Of a DNA stretch of 64,000 bases, positions 57,112 through 64,000 are shown piece by piece. The notes beneath the pieces were generated by a model. That model saw only the letters and a program-made list of their open reading frames with translations. It had not been told where the DNA came from and did no database searches. The stretch is from an uncultured Gammaproteobacteria bacterium (GTDB taxonomy: Bacteria; Pseudomonadota; Gammaproteobacteria; UBA6429; Thiohalophilaceae): assembly GCA_937967995.1 (NCBI GenBank), contig CALBTB010000005.1:186001-250000 (forward strand), written 5' to 3'. Each line of letters begins with the position of its first letter. The first letter of the stretch is position 1. The translations under genes were made by a program, and so were the position numbers.

Positions 57112-58318
57112 TCCCCAGTTCCCACATGGGCAGGAACACACCCAACGCCAGCATGAACACCATGGCGCCGACGATGATGATCAGGATCGGCTCGATGGCA
57201 CTGCTCAGGTTCTTGAGTTTGTAGTCCACTTCGCGATCATAGTAATGCGCGACGTTATCCAGCATGTCATCGACCGCACCGGTTTCCTCACCGACCTGTA
57301 ACATCTGAATGGTCAGCGGCGTGAACATGTCGGACGCGGCGGCGGTACGGGTCAGGCTGTCACCGCGCTCGATACCGACACGCATGTTGGTCAGTTTACG
57401 GCCCACATACTCATTATCCACCGCATGACTGGTCACATGCAGGCCCTGCACCAGCGGAACGCCACTGCGCATGGTTAAGGCAAACGCCGTCGCAAAACGG
57501 GCCAGCAACGCTTCATACAAAATACTGCCAACCAGTGGAATGCGTAACTTGAATCGATCCCAGCGATGCCGACCGTTGTCGGTTTTGATGTAATAACGAA
57601 ACCAGATAACGCCGCCAATCAACATGCCCAGCAGTAACGGCCAGTAGGTGATCATGAAATCGGACATGCCGATTAACAGTTTGGTCTGCCACGGCAGGTC
57701 GGCACCAAACTTTTCAAAGATGCCTTTAAACTTTGGAATCACTGCCAGGTTGATGATGGTGAGGGCGCCGACAATAAAACTGATCACGATGATCGGATAG
57801 CGCATGGCCTGCTTGATCCGATCGCGGGTGTCTTTTTCACGCTCCAGGTATTCGGACAGTTTTAAAAATGCGCCGTCCAGTTCACCGGTACTTTCACCAA
57901 CGCGAATCATGCTGACGAACAGGTGACTGAAAATTTTCGGGTGTTTGGCAAACGACGTGGAAAGATCGCGACCGGATTCAAGACTGCCGGCAATATCTTT
58001 TAAAACCTTGACCAGGGTTGGATTGTCCATGTTATCCGCCAGCCCGTTAATGGCACGTACAATCGGCACACCGGCACGCATCAGCGTGTACATCTGGCGG
58101 GTCAGAAAAATCAGGTCCTGAATTTTCGGTTTACGGGATTTCAGCCACTCATTGAGTTTTTTGGTGAGGTCTTCGGTTTCACGTAACTGGTTTATTTCAA
58201 TCGGTGTAATGCCGCTGTTAATTAATTGCGTGGCAACCGCATCTTCGGTTCCGGCTTCCACTTTGCCCTGAATAGCGTCACCGGCATTATTTCTGGCGAT
58301 GTAGGTAAAGACAGGCAT
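57098..58318 (-). CDS. mshG: MshG inner-membrane platform protein (PilC/GspF family)
   Basis: The 406-residue protein holds the pilus motor to the inner membrane. It has the GspF pattern DLIFLTRQMYTLMRAGVPIVRAINGLADN and FVSMIRVGESTGELDGAFLKLSEYLERE, with repeats of the same helical domain (RFATAFALTMRSGVPLVQGLHV). Three membrane helices include IVISFIVGALTIINLAVIPKF. Its start overlaps the mshE stop by one base (TGATG). Confidence 0.92.
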   Translation of the reverse strand: MPVFTYIARNNAGDAIQGKVEAGTEDAVATQLINSGITPIEINQLRETEDLTKKLNEWLKSRKPKIQDLIFLTRQMYTLMRAGVPIVRAINGLADNMDNPTLVKVLKDIAGSLESGRDLSTSFAKHPKIFSHLFVSMIRVGESTGELDGAFLKLSEYLEREKDTRDRIKQAMRYPIIVISFIVGALTIINLAVIPKFKGIFEKFGADLPWQTKLLIGMSDFMITYWPLLLGMLIGGVIWFRYYIKTDNGRHRWDRFKLRIPLVGSILYEALLARFATAFALTMRSGVPLVQGLHVTSHAVDNEYVGRKLTNMRVGIERGDSLTRTAAASDMFTPLTIQMLQVGEETGAVDDMLDNVAHYYDREVDYKLKNLSSAIEPILIIIVGAMVFMLALGVFLPMWELGNVVK

Positions 58319-60078
58319 CAGTTCGGCATATCCGGATCGATTTCGGTGACAAATTCATCCTGGTTGTCATCAATCGTACCGGCAACGCGAATGACTTCTT
58401 CTACCGAGGTAACGCCCTGTAACGCGTATTCCAGGGCATGCTGGGCAAACGAATGGAAACTGTCACTTTGTTTGGCGTGACCGGCGAAACCGCTGGCATC
58501 GGAGCGGCGCAGGTCATCGGCAAGCTGATCGTCGATTTCCAGAAATTCAAACACACCGATTCGGCCGTGATAACCGGTGTTATTACAGTGTGTGCAGCCG
58601 GTGCCATGCTGAAAGGTAACTGATGCATGCGCGTCACCCATCAGGTTCTTGATAATCACCAGTTCGCGGGCATCAGGTGTATGTTCGGTTTTACAGCTGT
58701 CACAGATTTTCCTGACCAGGCGTTGCGCCACCACGGCACGTAAAGCACTGGCGACCAGGTAACCCTGTGCGCCCATGTCGAGTAAACGATTCACCGTGGA
58801 AATTGAATCGTTGGTGTGCAGGGTGGATAACACCATGTGACCGGTCATGGCGGCGCGCAGACCAATTTCCGCGGTTTCCTGATCACGCATCTCACCAACC
58901 AGCACGATGTCCGGGTCCTGGCGTAACGCGGCGCGTAACACACTGGCAAAGGTCAGCCCGACTTTTGGGTTGACCTGTACCTGGTTGATGCGCGGCAGAC
59001 GGTATTCGACCGGGTCTTCCACGGTAATGATTTTTTTCTCGGCTTCATTCAGTTCGGACAACGCGGAGTACAGCGTGGTGGTTTTACCGCTACCGGTTGG
59101 GCCGGTCACCAGCACCATGCCAAATGGCCGTGTAATGTTGGCGCGAAAACGTCGCAGGGTGTGATTCGACATACCCAGTTGTTCAAGATTCAACGTGCCA
59201 CCGGATTGATCCAGCAAACGCATCACCACCGACTCGCCGGCCTGAATCGGCATGGTGGATAAACGCACGTCAACACTGCGACCGTGGACGCGAATATTAA
59301 AACGCCCGTCCTGCGGTACGCGTTTTTCAGAGATATTTAAACCGGACATCAATTTTAGACGCGACACCAGTGCCGGTGCGATCTTGCGTTCCTTCATTAC
59401 CTGTTCCTGCAACACGCCATCGATGCGTTGGCGAATGCGCAGTACGGTTTCATCCGGTTCGATGTGAATGTCCGAGGCGCCGATCTGTACGGCGTCTTCG
59501 AAAATGGACTGCAATAATTTCACGACCGGCGCGTTGGCGACATCCTCGTTATCAACCAGGGTCGCCAGGTCGATGTCGGTATCTGATAATTCATCGTGCA
59601 GCTCTTCCGCCAGGCTGCTGATTTCATTGCGGCGGCGGTACACCATGTCGATGGTTTCGATGACATCCGCCTCTTTTACCACCGCCAGTTGTATGGGCCG
59701 CTTTAACTGCTTGGTCAGTTCGTCATAGGCAAAAATGTCGGTGGCATCGGCCATGCCCACCAGCAGGCTGCCGTCGCGCTGCTCTTTTAAGGCAATGACG
59801 CGATAACGCCGTGAGATCATTTCCGGGATCAATTGCACAGTGGCGTTGTCGTACTGGAAGCGGCGCAGATCGATGTAGGGAATCTGTAACTGGCGGGACA
59901 GTAATTCGAGTACCTGTTCTTCCTTGACGTAGCCCTTGTCGACCAGCACCCGGCCCAGTTTGTGGCCGGAGGTTTTCTGGTCCTTGAGTGCCTGCATCAA
60001 CTGATCATTCGTGATCAGGCCATGCTCGACCAGCAGGTCGCCCAGACGAATCTTCTTTTTTGGGGCGGCTTCGCCCAT
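58318..60078 (-). CDS. mshE: MshE pilus extension ATPase with c-di-GMP-binding N-domain
   Basis: MshE is the PilB-like hexameric ATPase that powers pilus extension. The 586-residue protein begins with an MshEN domain: two similar c-di-GMP-binding motifs at about 11-34 and 41-64 (RLGDLLVEHGLI, LGRVLVDKGYVKEEQ) separated by a short spacer, as in Vibrio MshE. The AAA ATPase core has Walker A TGPTGSGKTTTL (about 326), Walker B DIVLVGEMRD (about 394) and the tetracysteine zinc site CDSC/CTHC (about 459, 496). Two c-di-GMP enzymes in this window could feed it. It is the first gene of the pilus operon. Confidence 0.93.
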   Translation of the reverse strand: MGEAAPKKKIRLGDLLVEHGLITNDQLMQALKDQKTSGHKLGRVLVDKGYVKEEQVLELLSRQLQIPYIDLRRFQYDNATVQLIPEMISRRYRVIALKEQRDGSLLVGMADATDIFAYDELTKQLKRPIQLAVVKEADVIETIDMVYRRRNEISSLAEELHDELSDTDIDLATLVDNEDVANAPVVKLLQSIFEDAVQIGASDIHIEPDETVLRIRQRIDGVLQEQVMKERKIAPALVSRLKLMSGLNISEKRVPQDGRFNIRVHGRSVDVRLSTMPIQAGESVVMRLLDQSGGTLNLEQLGMSNHTLRRFRANITRPFGMVLVTGPTGSGKTTTLYSALSELNEAEKKIITVEDPVEYRLPRINQVQVNPKVGLTFASVLRAALRQDPDIVLVGEMRDQETAEIGLRAAMTGHMVLSTLHTNDSISTVNRLLDMGAQGYLVASALRAVVAQRLVRKICDSCKTEHTPDARELVIIKNLMGDAHASVTFQHGTGCTHCNNTGYHGRIGVFEFLEIDDQLADDLRRSDASGFAGHAKQSDSFHSFAQHALEYALQGVTSVEEVIRVAGTIDDNQDEFVTEIDPDMPN

Positions 60079-60159
60079 AGAGATGCCCTCGACATCCGTG
60101 TAGTCACATACCTTATCGACGAATCAAGGGCTTAGCTTTAATGGCGAAATCGGCTCAAA

Positions 60160-61083
60160 TTAGCCGTTTAACTGTAGAGATCCGATAAGTTCAGAGACAT
60201 TGCTGAGCTGGTGGCGGGCCAGGTAATCGACAATGCCTTTGTTGATTTCTGGGCAAATCAAGGGGTTATAAAAGAGTGCCGTGCCGATGCCAATGCCGGT
60301 GGCACCGGCAATCAGGAATTCGATGGCGTCATGGGCGGTGGTGATGCCGCCCTGGCCGATGATGGGAATGTTGTGGTCCTTGCAGACCTGGTAGACCTGG
60401 TGAACCTTGAGCAGGGCCATGGGCTTGATGGCCGGGCCGGACAGGCCACCCTGGTTGTTGCCGATGACCGGTCGACGTTGCTCGATGTCGATGGCCATGC
60501 CGGTCAGGGTGTTGATCACGGCAAAGCCGTCACTGCCCGCTTCCAGGCAGCGGCGCGCATTTTCGGCGATATCGGTCTGGTTAGGGGACAGTTTGGTAAT
60601 AATGGGCTTTTTCGTTACATTGCGACAGGCCGCTACCACCCGGGCCGACATATCCGGATCATTACCAAACTGCACACCACCCTCTTTCACGTTCGGGCAG
60701 GAAATGTTGATTTCCATGGCGTCGATGGGCGAGTCATCAAAGATACGTGCCACTTCCTCGTATTCCTCAACCGTTGAACCGGACAGGTTGGCGATGAAGC
60801 GGGTTTCACTGAAATCCAGCGTCGGCAGGATCTTGTCGACCACATGACGGGCACCGGGATTTTGCAGGCCGATGGCATTGAGCATACCGGCCGGGGTTTC
60901 AAACACGCGATGCGGCGGATTTCCCAGTCGCGGTTGCAGCGTTGTCCCCTTCAGGCACACGGCGCCGGTGTCCGCATGATCGAAGCCGTCGACCCGGGTG
61001 TATTCCTCACCAAATCCGACGCAACCACTGAGTAACACCAGCGGTGTGTTAAAGGTCATGCCGCAAAAAGACAGGGACAGCAT
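60160..61083 (-). CDS. pyrD: Dihydroorotate dehydrogenase, class 1B-like
   Basis: The product oxidises dihydroorotate to orotate in pyrimidine synthesis. From ATG 61083 it is 307 residues and matches class 1 enzymes: ASGCFGFGEEY-like SGCVGFGEEYTRVD, KGTTLQPRLGNPPHRVFETPAGMLNAIGLQNPG, NISCPNVKEGG with the catalytic Cys, NTLTGMAIDI, GGLSGPAIKPMAL and IIGQGGI. These fit class 1B (NAD-linked, needs PyrK) better than the class 2 enzyme usual in gammaproteobacteria. An alternative TTG start at 61128 adds 15 residues. No pyrK is adjacent. Confidence 0.85.
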   Translation of the reverse strand: MLSLSFCGMTFNTPLVLLSGCVGFGEEYTRVDGFDHADTGAVCLKGTTLQPRLGNPPHRVFETPAGMLNAIGLQNPGARHVVDKILPTLDFSETRFIANLSGSTVEEYEEVARIFDDSPIDAMEINISCPNVKEGGVQFGNDPDMSARVVAACRNVTKKPIITKLSPNQTDIAENARRCLEAGSDGFAVINTLTGMAIDIEQRRPVIGNNQGGLSGPAIKPMALLKVHQVYQVCKDHNIPIIGQGGITTAHDAIEFLIAGATGIGIGTALFYNPLICPEINKGIVDYLARHQLSNVSELIGSLQLNG

Positions 61084-61195
61084 GTTGCGTTGTTCGGGAG
61101 TAAGCGGGTCTGGCGTAATCTGGGTCAACGGAAAGTGGCTCGCTATCGGTTACAATGCTGATTTTATCGGGAATCGGCACAGGGCGCTACGTTCA

Positions 61196-61660
61196 ATGTT
61201 TCATATCGTTTTATACGAACCGGAAATTCCGCCCAATACGGGCAATATCATTCGCCTGTGCGCCAACACGGGTTGCCAGTTACATTTGATCGAACCATTG
61301 GGTTTTGATCTGGATGACAGCAAACTCAAACGGGCCGGGCTGGATTATGATGAATTTGCCTCGCTACAGACCCATCGCTCACTGAATGAATTTATTCTGG
61401 GTGTGCCACATGGCAAGTTATACGGGTTGTCCACGCACGGTGAACGATCGTTTTATGATGTGACATTTAAACAGAATGATGCATTCGTGTTTGGACCGGA
61501 AACGCGTGGCCTGCCCAAAGATGTGCGTGACGGTCTGGGTAAGGCGGCGGTGTTACGGATTCCCATGCAACCAAATAATCGCAGCCTGAATTTATCCAAC
61601 AGTGCTGCGATTGTGGTTTACGAGGCGTGGCGGCAATGCGGGTTTGCGGGTGGAAAATGA
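61196..61660 (+). CDS. trmL: tRNA (cytidine(34)-2'-O)-methyltransferase
   Basis: TrmL methylates the wobble ribose of two leucine tRNAs. The 154-residue SPOUT protein has MFHIVLYEPEIPPNTGNIIRLCANTGCQLHLIEPLGFDLDDSKLKRAGLDY and the SAM-binding knot FGPETRGLP and RIPMQPNNRSLNLSNSAAIVVYEAWRQ. ATG 61196 is the natural start; a longer upstream frame is not conserved. It diverges from pyrD. Confidence 0.93.
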   Translation: MFHIVLYEPEIPPNTGNIIRLCANTGCQLHLIEPLGFDLDDSKLKRAGLDYDEFASLQTHRSLNEFILGVPHGKLYGLSTHGERSFYDVTFKQNDAFVFGPETRGLPKDVRDGLGKAAVLRIPMQPNNRSLNLSNSAAIVVYEAWRQCGFAGGK

Positions 61661-61690
61661 AACGTCTTGTTGTTTAAATCTTGTTTTCGA

Positions 61691-61832
61691 GTAAGTCAGC
61701 AGCAGGGACGACTTACAGAAGTCAGTTTACAAGTAGTTAGTTATTGATTCCAAGACCGTCAGCAGCAGGGATGCTGCTGTCGAGCGTACAGGGATGTACT
61801 TGCAGCGTGTCTTGGGAGCAATAACTAACTAC
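61691..61832. repeat. Structured intergenic element with GGGA tetraloops
   Basis: A small hairpin at 61691-61716 has a seven-base-pair stem (GTAAGTC / GACTTAC) and a loop ending CAGGGAC. A larger element follows. Its outer stem pairs GTAGTTAGTTATTG and CCAAGAC (61733-61756) with GTCTTGG and CAATAACTAACTAC (61809-61832), 21 pairs around a three-base internal loop. Inside are two hairpins: CAGCAGCA-GGGA-TGCTGCTG (61760-61779) and GTACA-GGGA-TGTAC (61786-61799). The layout resembles either a dispersed palindromic repeat or a Csr/Rsm-type RNA. It separates the convergent trmL and gpsA. Confidence 0.8.
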
Positions 61833-61868
61833 ATGTATGCGAGAAGCTGGCCTGATCTACCGAATTAT

Positions 61869-62870
61869 TTAATCAAGCTCCGGTTTCGGATCTCGATCCA
61901 TCAAGGCAATCACCGCCTCTTTTGGCGAACGCCCTTCGTATAAGACTTTATAAACCTGTTCGGTAATCGGCATATCGACATTGTAGTCCTGCGCCAGGTA
62001 ATAAACTGTTTTGGCGGTGCCGATCCCTTCGATGACCTGGCTGATTTCCTGTTTGGCCTGTTCCGGATCCTTGCCCTGCCCCAGTGCCTGTCCGAAACGC
62101 CGGTTACGTGACTGGTTATCGGAGCAGGTCAATACCAGGTCGCCAAGCCCGGATAAACCCATAAACGTTTCACGTTTGCCACCCAGCGCCACACCCAGGT
62201 GCATGATTTCATTCAGGCCACGTGTAATGAGTGCCGCCAGTGTGTTGGTGCCAAAACCCATGCCATCGGCAATACCGGCGGCGATGGCCATGACATTTTT
62301 TGCGGCACCGCCAATCTCGACACCGATGACATCATCACTGGTATAAGTCAGAAAGTTTTTACTGTGCAAAGCGATCGCAAGTTGTCTGGCAAACTGTTGA
62401 TCCTTGGAGGCGACGGTAATAGCGCCGGGCATATCGCGTGCGACTTCCTTGGCAAACGTCGGTCCGGACACGGCCGCTACCGGAATGGTGATGCCCAGTT
62501 CTTCAATGGCTATCTGGTGTAACAGTTTACGCGTGCCCTGCTCCAGTCCTTTGGTACCCCACGCCAGGCGCTGATCATCACGTAACATCGGTTTGATGTC
62601 CTGCAGTACTTCGCGAAAGGCATGTGAGGGAACAACAATCAGAATGATATCGGCCTGCTTAACACAGTCGGCAAGATTATCACTGGGAGTCAGTTGATCC
62701 GGAAAGGCAATGTCCGGCAGGTAGGCGTGATTGGCGCGATCCGCCTGCATTTGTTTTACCTGTTGTGGATCATGAGACCACAGCAGGGTTTTATGACCGG
62801 CGCGTGCCAGTTGCATGGCTAATGCGGTTCCCCACGAACCCGCACCCAGCACTGCAAACGGGCTACTCAT
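61869..62870 (-). CDS. gpsA: Glycerol-3-phosphate dehydrogenase [NAD(P)+]
   Basis: GpsA makes sn-glycerol 3-phosphate for phospholipid synthesis. The 333-residue protein has the Rossmann motif VLGAGSWGTALAMQLARAG, GTKGLEQGT, the catalytic-region sequence GVEIGGAAKNVMAIAAGIADGMGFGTNTLAALITRGL, and GLSGLGDLVLTCSDNQSRNRRFG. The gene starts one base before the end of secB, an arrangement common in gammaproteobacteria. The GGGA element lies after its stop. Confidence 0.96.
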   Translation of the reverse strand: MSSPFAVLGAGSWGTALAMQLARAGHKTLLWSHDPQQVKQMQADRANHAYLPDIAFPDQLTPSDNLADCVKQADIILIVVPSHAFREVLQDIKPMLRDDQRLAWGTKGLEQGTRKLLHQIAIEELGITIPVAAVSGPTFAKEVARDMPGAITVASKDQQFARQLAIALHSKNFLTYTSDDVIGVEIGGAAKNVMAIAAGIADGMGFGTNTLAALITRGLNEIMHLGVALGGKRETFMGLSGLGDLVLTCSDNQSRNRRFGQALGQGKDPEQAKQEISQVIEGIGTAKTVYYLAQDYNVDMPITEQVYKVLYEGRSPKEAVIALMDRDPKPELD

Positions 62871-63355
62871 CAGTGTGTGGACGATTCCTGTTGTTGTTCG
62901 GTCTGCTGCTCTTGTTGTTGCAGGTGTTGCTGATACAGCGCATCAAAATTGATGGGCGACAGTAGTAGCTGCGGAAAACCGCCGCGGGTAACGATATCCG
63001 ATACCGCTTCACGTGCATACGGGAAAATGATGTTGGGACAGAAGCTGCCGAGCATGGCGCGAAGGTCATCGTCATTAAAGCCTTCGATTTCAAAAATACC
63101 GGCCTGGTGAACTTCAACCAGAAACGCGGTCTTGTCGACATTTTTAACCGTCACAGTGATGGATAACACCACTTCGTAAATATTATCCGTCAGCTTGTGG
63201 GCATTGCTGTTGAGGTCAAGCGTATTTTCCGGATCCCATTTCTCGTTAAACATGTGTGGTGAGTTGGGGGCCTCAAAGGAAATATCCTTGATATATATTC
63301 GATGAATATGAAATTTACCCTGCGGCGTCTGCCCTTTTTCCTGTGATTCGCTCAT
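62870..63355 (-). CDS. secB: Protein-export chaperone SecB
   Basis: SecB keeps preproteins unfolded and brings them to SecA. The 161-residue protein has the family pattern [29 protein letters not shown]-like [32 protein letters not shown] and [40 protein letters not shown]. The C-terminal tail is Gln-rich (about 143-157), a low-complexity variation. It is flanked by trxC/grxC and gpsA, the usual gammaproteobacterial neighbourhood. Confidence 0.95.
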   Translation of the reverse strand: MSESQEKGQTPQGKFHIHRIYIKDISFEAPNSPHMFNEKWDPENTLDLNSNAHKLTDNIYEVVLSITVTVKNVDKTAFLVEVHQAGIFEIEGFNDDDLRAMLGSFCPNIIFPYAREAVSDIVTRGGFPQLLLSPINFDALYQQHLQQQEQQTEQQQESSTH

Positions 63356-63395
63356 GATAATTGTCCGCTAAAAAATAATTAAAAATCGGTTTCGG

Positions 63396-63824
63396 TTATT
63401 GCTGTGCCCACTGCATGAGACTGTTCAGATCCATCGCACCGGCCATACGTTTGATTTCTTTTCCCTGTTTAAATACCGCCAGCGTCGGAATGCTGCGTAT
63501 CTGAAATTGTGCAGCCAGTGTCTGTTGTTCTTCTGTGTTGACCTTGGCAAGTTGGAACTTCGGTTCCAGTTGCGAAGCCGCCTGTTCAAAAACCGGCGCC
63601 ATCATTTTGCAGGGGCCGCACCAGGGCGCCCAGAAGTCGACCAGTACAGGAATATCACTGTTGCTGACATGTTTCTGAAATACGGTTTGATCGAGATTAA
63701 CCGGCTTGCCGGTAAACAGGGGCTGATGACATTTACCACACTTGCCGCCGGCATTTATTCTGGATTCAGGTACACGGTTTGTACTGTGACAATGCGGACA
63801 AACGATGTGCAGATTATCCGACAT
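63396..63824 (-). CDS. trxC: Thioredoxin 2
   Basis: TrxC is an oxidative-stress thioredoxin. The 142-residue protein has the N-terminal zinc finger CPHC...CGKC (C9, C12, C29, C32) and a thioredoxin domain with the active site WAPWCGPC (C69, C72) and RSIPTLAVF cis-proline loop. Its start is overlapped by the end of grxC by 10 bases. Confidence 0.94.
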   Translation of the reverse strand: MSDNLHIVCPHCHSTNRVPESRINAGGKCGKCHQPLFTGKPVNLDQTVFQKHVSNSDIPVLVDFWAPWCGPCKMMAPVFEQAASQLEPKFQLAKVNTEEQQTLAAQFQIRSIPTLAVFKQGKEIKRMAGAMDLNSLMQWAQQ

Positions 63825-64000
63825 AACTACAGGCCCAGTTTTTGATCCAGTTGTCCCTGGTTCTCCAGTGCATATAGATCGTCACAACCACCGACATGAT
63901 CATCATCAATGAAGATTTGCGGCACACTGCTGCGTCCCGCCAGCTCGATCATTTCTGAGTAACGTTCACGTTCGACATCAACACGTATGTCGGTATAGTC
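63815..64000 (-). CDS. grxC: Glutaredoxin 3, C-terminal part (cut by window end)
   Basis: The frame enters from the right edge and ends at 63815. It gives 61 residues, including MIELAGRSSVPQIFIDDDHVGGCDDLYALENQGQLD, which contains the glutathione-binding TVPQIF and GGCDD motifs of GrxC-type glutaredoxins; the CPYC site lies outside. The last residues (QNWACSYVG) look atypical. Reading one extra T in the 63840-63843 run would give the usual ending LDQKLGL and a stop at 63828, so a frameshift there, real or a base-call error, is possible. Confidence 0.85.

Noticed and set aside
60211..60777. Long open frame antisense to pyrD
   Set aside because: Its translation shows no conserved motif, and the pyrD frame is clearly the coding one.

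Overview
The window looks like the replication-origin region of a gammaproteobacterial chromosome. The minus-strand block gyrB-recF-dnaN-dnaA (20.8-27.0 kb) faces away from the plus-strand block rpmH-rnpA-yidD-yidC-mnmE (27.2-31.1 kb), so replication should start near dnaA and most genes on each side are read with the fork. GlnA with a Tyr397 adenylylation site, glyQ/glyS as two subunits, a System I Ccm operon, SecB, TrxC and an MSHA-type pilus all fit Gammaproteobacteria. The species cannot be named from this sequence. The usual neighbours to the right of mnmE (mnmG, rsmG, parA, parB) are absent, so synteny is broken there, although two parS-like sites lie inside recF.

Layout, left to right. 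0-1 kb: an integron integrase at the edge; any cassette array would lie left of the window. 1.1-8.0 kb: the complete ccmABCDEFGHI cytochrome c maturation operon, including a small ccmD. 8.1-9.7 kb: glnA with a sigma-54 promoter and two NtrC-type sites. 9.7-12.4 kb: a tightly overlapping operon of an Xre regulator, a MnmA-like PP-loop protein, a TusA-like sulfur carrier and a cation diffusion facilitator, with a palindromic operator at its promoter. 12.5-13.5 kb: a globin-coupled diguanylate cyclase. 13.5-14.9 kb: two unrecognised genes. 15.1-19.7 kb: glyQ, glyS, a MazG-like NTP pyrophosphohydrolase, gmhB and a plsC-type acyltransferase. 19.8-20.7 kb: an exported protein with an Ile/Asn heptad stalk. 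20.8-31.1 kb: the origin region. 31.1-33.3 kb: two metallopeptidase lipoproteins. 33.3-39.4 kb: a zinc-ribbon protein, a GGDEF/EAL sensor, a secreted rhodanese, a ParB/Srx-like protein with a histone-H1-like tail, and an orphan Xre/MbcA/ParS-type antitoxin. 39.4-43.4 kb: a His-rich lipoprotein and a three-gene GMC-oxidoreductase operon. 43.5-46.6 kb: modABC. 46.7-49.5 kb: a MarR/DoxX pair sharing an operator, a PsiF-like protein, an AraC regulator and a GlcG/HbpS-like protein. 49.5-60.1 kb: a nine-gene MSHA-type pilus operon (mshE, G, F/B-like, A, C, D, O, P, Q). 60.2-64.0 kb: class 1B-like pyrD, trmL, a structured GGGA-loop element, gpsA, secB, trxC and the end of grxC.

Two themes tie genes together. 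Cyclic di-GMP is made or degraded by two proteins here (an oxygen/haem-sensing cyclase and a GGDEF/EAL sensor), and the pilus ATPase MshE carries the c-di-GMP-binding MshEN motifs. Sulfur, metal and redox chemistry recurs in the Ccm system, the TusA/PP-loop/CDF operon, the rhodanese, molybdate uptake, and the thioredoxin and glutaredoxin genes.

The least ordinary observations are: rnpA has no ATG, GTG or TTG start and sits in frame directly behind the rpmH stop; two perfect parS palindromes encode FHVEH peptides inside recF; a three-way-junction element with GGGA tetraloops lies between trmL and gpsA; matching palindromic operators flank marR and doxX; and the Xre-PP-loop-TusA-CDF operon may be an undescribed sulfur/metal module. 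No tRNA, rRNA, CRISPR array or insertion sequence was seen, and no gene-free stretch exceeds 300 bases.
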